Source: T3Sed10-213 sp012519365 | Lineage (GTDB): Bacteria; Planctomycetota; Phycisphaerae; Sedimentisphaerales; Anaerohalosphaeraceae | Direction: 5' to 3' | DNA length: 8,081 bases | NCBI GenBank assembly: GCA_033809355.1 | Contig: JAPXLV010000090.1 | Span: forward strand, 1 to 8,081 | Shown: positions 6,678 to 8,081 of the stretch, in pieces | How positions within the stretch are numbered: the first letter of the stretch is position 1 | Layout of the letters: each line of letters begins with the position of its first letter | The notes under the pieces: generated by a model | Told to the model about the DNA's origin: nothing | The model's input: the letters and a program-made list of their open reading frames with translations, nothing else | The model's database searches: none | Translations under genes and position numbers: made by a program

Positions 6678-6744
6678 TCCGATCCTGTCGGACACATGGA
6701 AAGACCGGAAGACGGTTGCGCTGCTTTGGCGCAATCGTCTTCCG
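6678..6744 (+). promoter_or_regulatory. Small hairpin plus 16-bp stem-loop between flagellin B and fliS B
   Basis: TCCGA-tcctg-TCGGA (6678-6692) is followed by a 16-bp stem: CGGAAGACGGTTGCGC (6706-6721) against GCGCAATCGTCTTCCG (6729-6744), with one G-U pair and a 7-nt loop. No T tract follows (aaacgttgc). The long stem starts 36 nt after the flagellin stop, the same place as the stem-loop in module A. It is probably a transcript stabiliser, processing site or leaky attenuator upstream of the chaperone gene. Confidence 0.6.
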
Positions 6745-6785
6745 AAACGTTGCTTGGATTTTGAATAGAATGGTTTTCTTGAAGA

Positions 6786-6830
6786 ACGGTCGCTTACGGA
6801 TGACCGTCGCCGACGGATAACGTCGGGGAG
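6786..6830 (+). promoter_or_regulatory. Two hairpins leading into the fliS B ribosome-binding site
   Basis: ACGGTC (6786-6791) pairs with GACCGT (6802-6807) over a 10-nt loop. Next, CCGACG-gataa-CGTCGG (6810-6826) is a perfect 6-bp stem with a 5-nt loop whose final GG belongs to the GGGGAG Shine-Dalgarno (6825-6830), 8 nt before the fliS B ATG. A stem that shares bases with the ribosome-binding site could reduce or tune translation initiation. Nothing comparable abuts the fliS A Shine-Dalgarno. Confidence 0.5.
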
Positions 6831-6838
6831 AAGCGTAT

Positions 6839-7198
6839 ATGAACGGATTCGATGCCTATCAGGAAACAGCTGTCAGCACCCAGAGTCGGGGACGGCTGAT
6901 TGTTATGCTGTACGACGGAGCGATTCGCTTTCTTCGGCAGGCGATTGCCGACATTGAACGCTGCGATTACGCCGCCAAAGGGACCCATATCAGCAAAGCA
7001 CAGGATATTCTCTTTGAGTTGAACACCGTGCTGGATATGGAGCAGGGCGGCCAGATTGCTCAGAATCTGCGCAGTCTCTATAATTTTATGCACACCCATC
7101 TGGCCAAGGCCAATTTACGCAAAGACCCTCAGATGATTCGCGAGGTCATCGCCATCCTTGAAGAACTCAATCAGGGCTGGCGGGCGATTACCGGCTAA
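6839..7198 (+). CDS. fliS: Flagellar export chaperone FliS (copy B)
   Basis: This 119-aa FliS paralogue is presumably cognate to flagellin B. The N-terminal segment YQETAVSTQSRGRLIVMLYD (7-26) and the FELNTVLDMEQGGQIAQNL core (59-77) are those of the family. Compared with FliS A (~60% identity), residues 59-83 are fully conserved. The helix at ~36-52 and the C-terminal third (~84-119; MHTHLAKANLRKDP against IWRYLGDANLKNDP) differ strongly. The ATG at 6839 follows GGGGAG (6825-6830). A strong terminator lies 57 nt after the stop. Divergence between two chaperones with well-conserved clients could reflect client preference or relaxed constraint. Confidence 0.93.
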   Translation: MNGFDAYQETAVSTQSRGRLIVMLYDGAIRFLRQAIADIERCDYAAKGTHISKAQDILFELNTVLDMEQGGQIAQNLRSLYNFMHTHLAKANLRKDPQMIREVIAILEELNQGWRAITG

Positions 7199-7255
7199 GG
7201 CGTAATGTGTCATTTCCATCGGTTTGTCGGCAGCGCCGATGCGTCCACCCTTCAG

Positions 7256-7288
7256 AACCGTTTTGTGCCAAGCACAAGACGGTTTTTT
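7256..7288 (+). terminator. Rho-independent terminator after fliS B
   Basis: AACCGTTTTGTGC (7256-7268) and GCACAAGACGGTT (7272-7284) form a 13-bp stem with a single G-U pair and a 3-nt loop, running into six Ts (7283-7288). It ends module B before the kinase gene. Confidence 0.92.
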
Positions 7289-7368
7289 AGTGGACATTTT
7301 GGTTTTCATAGCGGCAGGGGCGGCTACGGTACGTTCGAGAAAATACACCTGAAAATAGACCCGCGCAT

Positions 7369-7419
7369 CGGTGTTTTTTAGTTGATTCAGGCGGCAATTT
7401 GACCGAATAAAAGACACCG
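7369..7419. repeat. 11-bp inverted repeat upstream of the kinase gene
   Basis: CGGTGTTTTTT (7369-7379) and AAAAGACACCG (7409-7419) are inverted copies differing at one position (a G-U pair as RNA), separated by 29 nt, about 40 nt before the kinase start. They could form an operator-like site or a leader hairpin. I do not recognise a convincing promoter for the kinase in this gap. Confidence 0.45.
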
Positions 7420-7457
7420 AGTTGTTTTTCCTGAATTGATTTAAGGACGAAAACGCC

Positions 7458-8009
7458 ATGTTAAACACAGCGGACACGCGTTTCAAACAGGAGGAATTCG
7501 AGGCCTTTTTGGATACGTTCGAGCAGGTGTTTTGCCGATTCATCTGTTATGATCAGACCCTCCGATTGACCTATGTCAGCGGTGCAATATATGGCTGGAC
7601 CGGCTGTGCCCCGTCGGCCTTTATTGCCCACCAGCGGAATTGGCTGGACTGGGTCCATCCGGCCGATCGCACAATCCTGCTGGATACCGTTGAGCAGGCC
7701 CGCCGACAACACGAGGGATTTGTAATCGATTATCGTCTCATCGGCGAGCCGGTTCGCATCATTCGCCATACTGCCCGTTATGCCGGCCGGGAGAACGGGC
7801 ACGGAGCCGACCTCTGGAACGGCTTTCTGGAAGACATTACGGCTTTTCGTCGTACGCAAAATGATCTTGAACGGTCCCAGCTTTTACAGAATATGGGACG
7901 GCTCTCGGCCGGCATTGCCCACGAAATCAATACGCCCATCCAGTTTATCGGTGACAATGGGGCTGTTGAAAAAGTCCCCTGCATCCCGTATAATACCATC
8001 ATACATTAA
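7458..8009 (+). pseudogene. PAS sensor histidine kinase, truncated by IS insertion
   Basis: Sensor kinases of this type sense a signal through PAS, autophosphorylate on the H-box His and pass the phosphate to a response regulator. Native coding runs from the ATG at 7458 (AAGGA about 11 nt upstream) to about 7958. Residues ~22-131 form a PAS_3-type domain (YDQTLRLTYVSGAIYGWTG, WVHPADR, IDYRLIGEP, WNGFLEDIT) with no membrane segment. RRTQNDLERSQLLQNM is a linker helix leading into the H box LSAGIAHEINTPIQFIGDN, with the phospho-acceptor His. Then the reading frame enters IS DNA, adds GAVEKVPCIPYNTIIH and stops at TAA (8007-8009). The rest of HisKA and the whole ATPase domain are missing here, so the product cannot autophosphorylate on its own. 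It lies just after the flagellar module, so a motility or chemotaxis link is possible but unproven. Confidence 0.85.
7966..7994 (+). promoter_or_regulatory. Sigma70 promoter inside the IS end
   Basis: TTGAAA (7966-7971), 17 nt, TATAAT (7989-7994): a consensus -10 and a 4-of-6 -35 at ideal spacing, about 50 nt before the transposase start. The -35 lies within the likely terminal inverted repeat, so transposase bound at the end could shut off its own gene. Confidence 0.7.
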
Positions 8010-8042
8010 CCCAGTGGTAATTTCAAGCATGGAGGTTTGATT

Positions 8043-8081
8043 GTGATTGGTAAACAGGATCGCTGGCAGGAGGATTTGTTC
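8043..8081 (+). CDS. IS1182-family transposase, first 13 codons
   Basis: A GTG start at 8043 follows GGAGG (8031-8035) by 7 nt and gives MIGKQDRWQEDLF, which resembles the N-terminus of IS1182-type DDE transposases as I remember them. The gene is cut by the window end, so no catalytic residues are visible. It is transcribed in the same direction as the interrupted kinase. Confidence 0.75.
   Translation, partial: MIGKQDRWQEDLF

Larger units (their letters stand above)
3808..7288 (+). repeat. Tandem duplication of a promoter-flagellin-fliS module
   Basis: Module A (promoter 3808, flagellin 3945-4754, fliS 4887-5246, terminator to 5302) and module B (promoter 5724, flagellin 5854-6669, fliS 6839-7198, terminator to 7288) share gene order and orientation. 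They also share promoter spacing, leader length, an intergenic stem-loop and a terminator. By hand alignment the flagellins are ~79% identical and the FliS proteins ~60% identical. The noncoding DNA has largely diverged apart from the promoter core and TTACTTTT 24-30 nt before each flagellin start (3915-3922; 5830-5837). This is an old duplication, not a recent repeat. Confidence 0.85.
7959..8081 (+). mobile_element. Left end of an IS1182-like insertion sequence
   Basis: The kinase H-box sequence stops matching its family at GACAAT, and GGGGCTGTTGAAAAAG (7959-7974) begins, a terminal sequence I associate with IS1182-type elements. A promoter and the start of a transposase with the N-terminus IGKQDRWQEDLF follow. 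The element continues past the window, so its right end and any target duplication cannot be checked. The family is assigned from memory of the protein start and terminal sequence; the exact boundary may be off by a few bases. Confidence 0.8.

Noticed and set aside
7339..7357. Repeated GAAAATA as binding sites
   Set aside because: Two 7-nt A-rich copies 12 nt apart are easily chance.
1..8081. CRISPR array, tRNA/rRNA, toxin-antitoxin, retron or phage genes
   Set aside because: I saw no regular short repeats, cloverleaf, rRNA core or matching proteins in any gap.

Overview
The window most resembles the chromosome of a motile, Gram-negative-type bacterium. My best guess is Planctomycetota (Phycisphaerae or Sedimentisphaerales). 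That guess rests on the mix of a secreted glutaminase-A-type protein, short flagellins with their own FliS, and an IS1182-type element. It is an inference from family distribution, not something the sequence proves.

Left part (1-3765): a 5'-truncated phoU (phosphate-signalling regulator) runs rightward and converges on pyrE (orotate phosphoribosyltransferase). Upstream of pyrE on the same minus strand is a large secreted protein of the DUF4964/DUF5127/DUF4965/DUF1793 'glutaminase A' family with an extra C-terminal beta-sandwich. Its likely sigma70 promoter (TTGACG-N16-TATTAT, minus strand) lies in the divergent gap before the flagellar genes.

Centre (3808-7288): the main feature is a tandem duplication of a two-gene flagellar filament module, flagellin A - fliS A followed by flagellin B - fliS B. 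Each copy has a sigma28 (FliA)-type promoter with N11 spacing and a conserved start-of-transcript sequence, then a leader of about 100 nt. A long stem-loop without a T tract lies between each flagellin and its fliS, and a rho-independent terminator follows each fliS. The flagellins are about 79% identical and the FliS proteins about 60% identical by hand count. The copies are therefore old enough to have diverged, and the export chaperones have drifted faster than their clients. Both flagellins have only the D0/D1 core. The gap upstream of flagellin B holds no convincing gene but contains an 18-nt A/T palindrome.

Right part (7369-8081): a PAS sensor histidine kinase gene starts at 7458 and is cut just after its H box by the left end of an IS1182-like insertion sequence at about 7959. 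The IS end carries a near-consensus sigma70 promoter (TTGAAA-N17-TATAAT) whose -35 lies inside the terminal sequence. It also carries the first 13 codons of the transposase, which runs off the window.

I did not find an undescribed defence or RNA system. The most interesting signals are the duplicated, structure-rich flagellin-fliS transcription units and the kinase disruption next to them.
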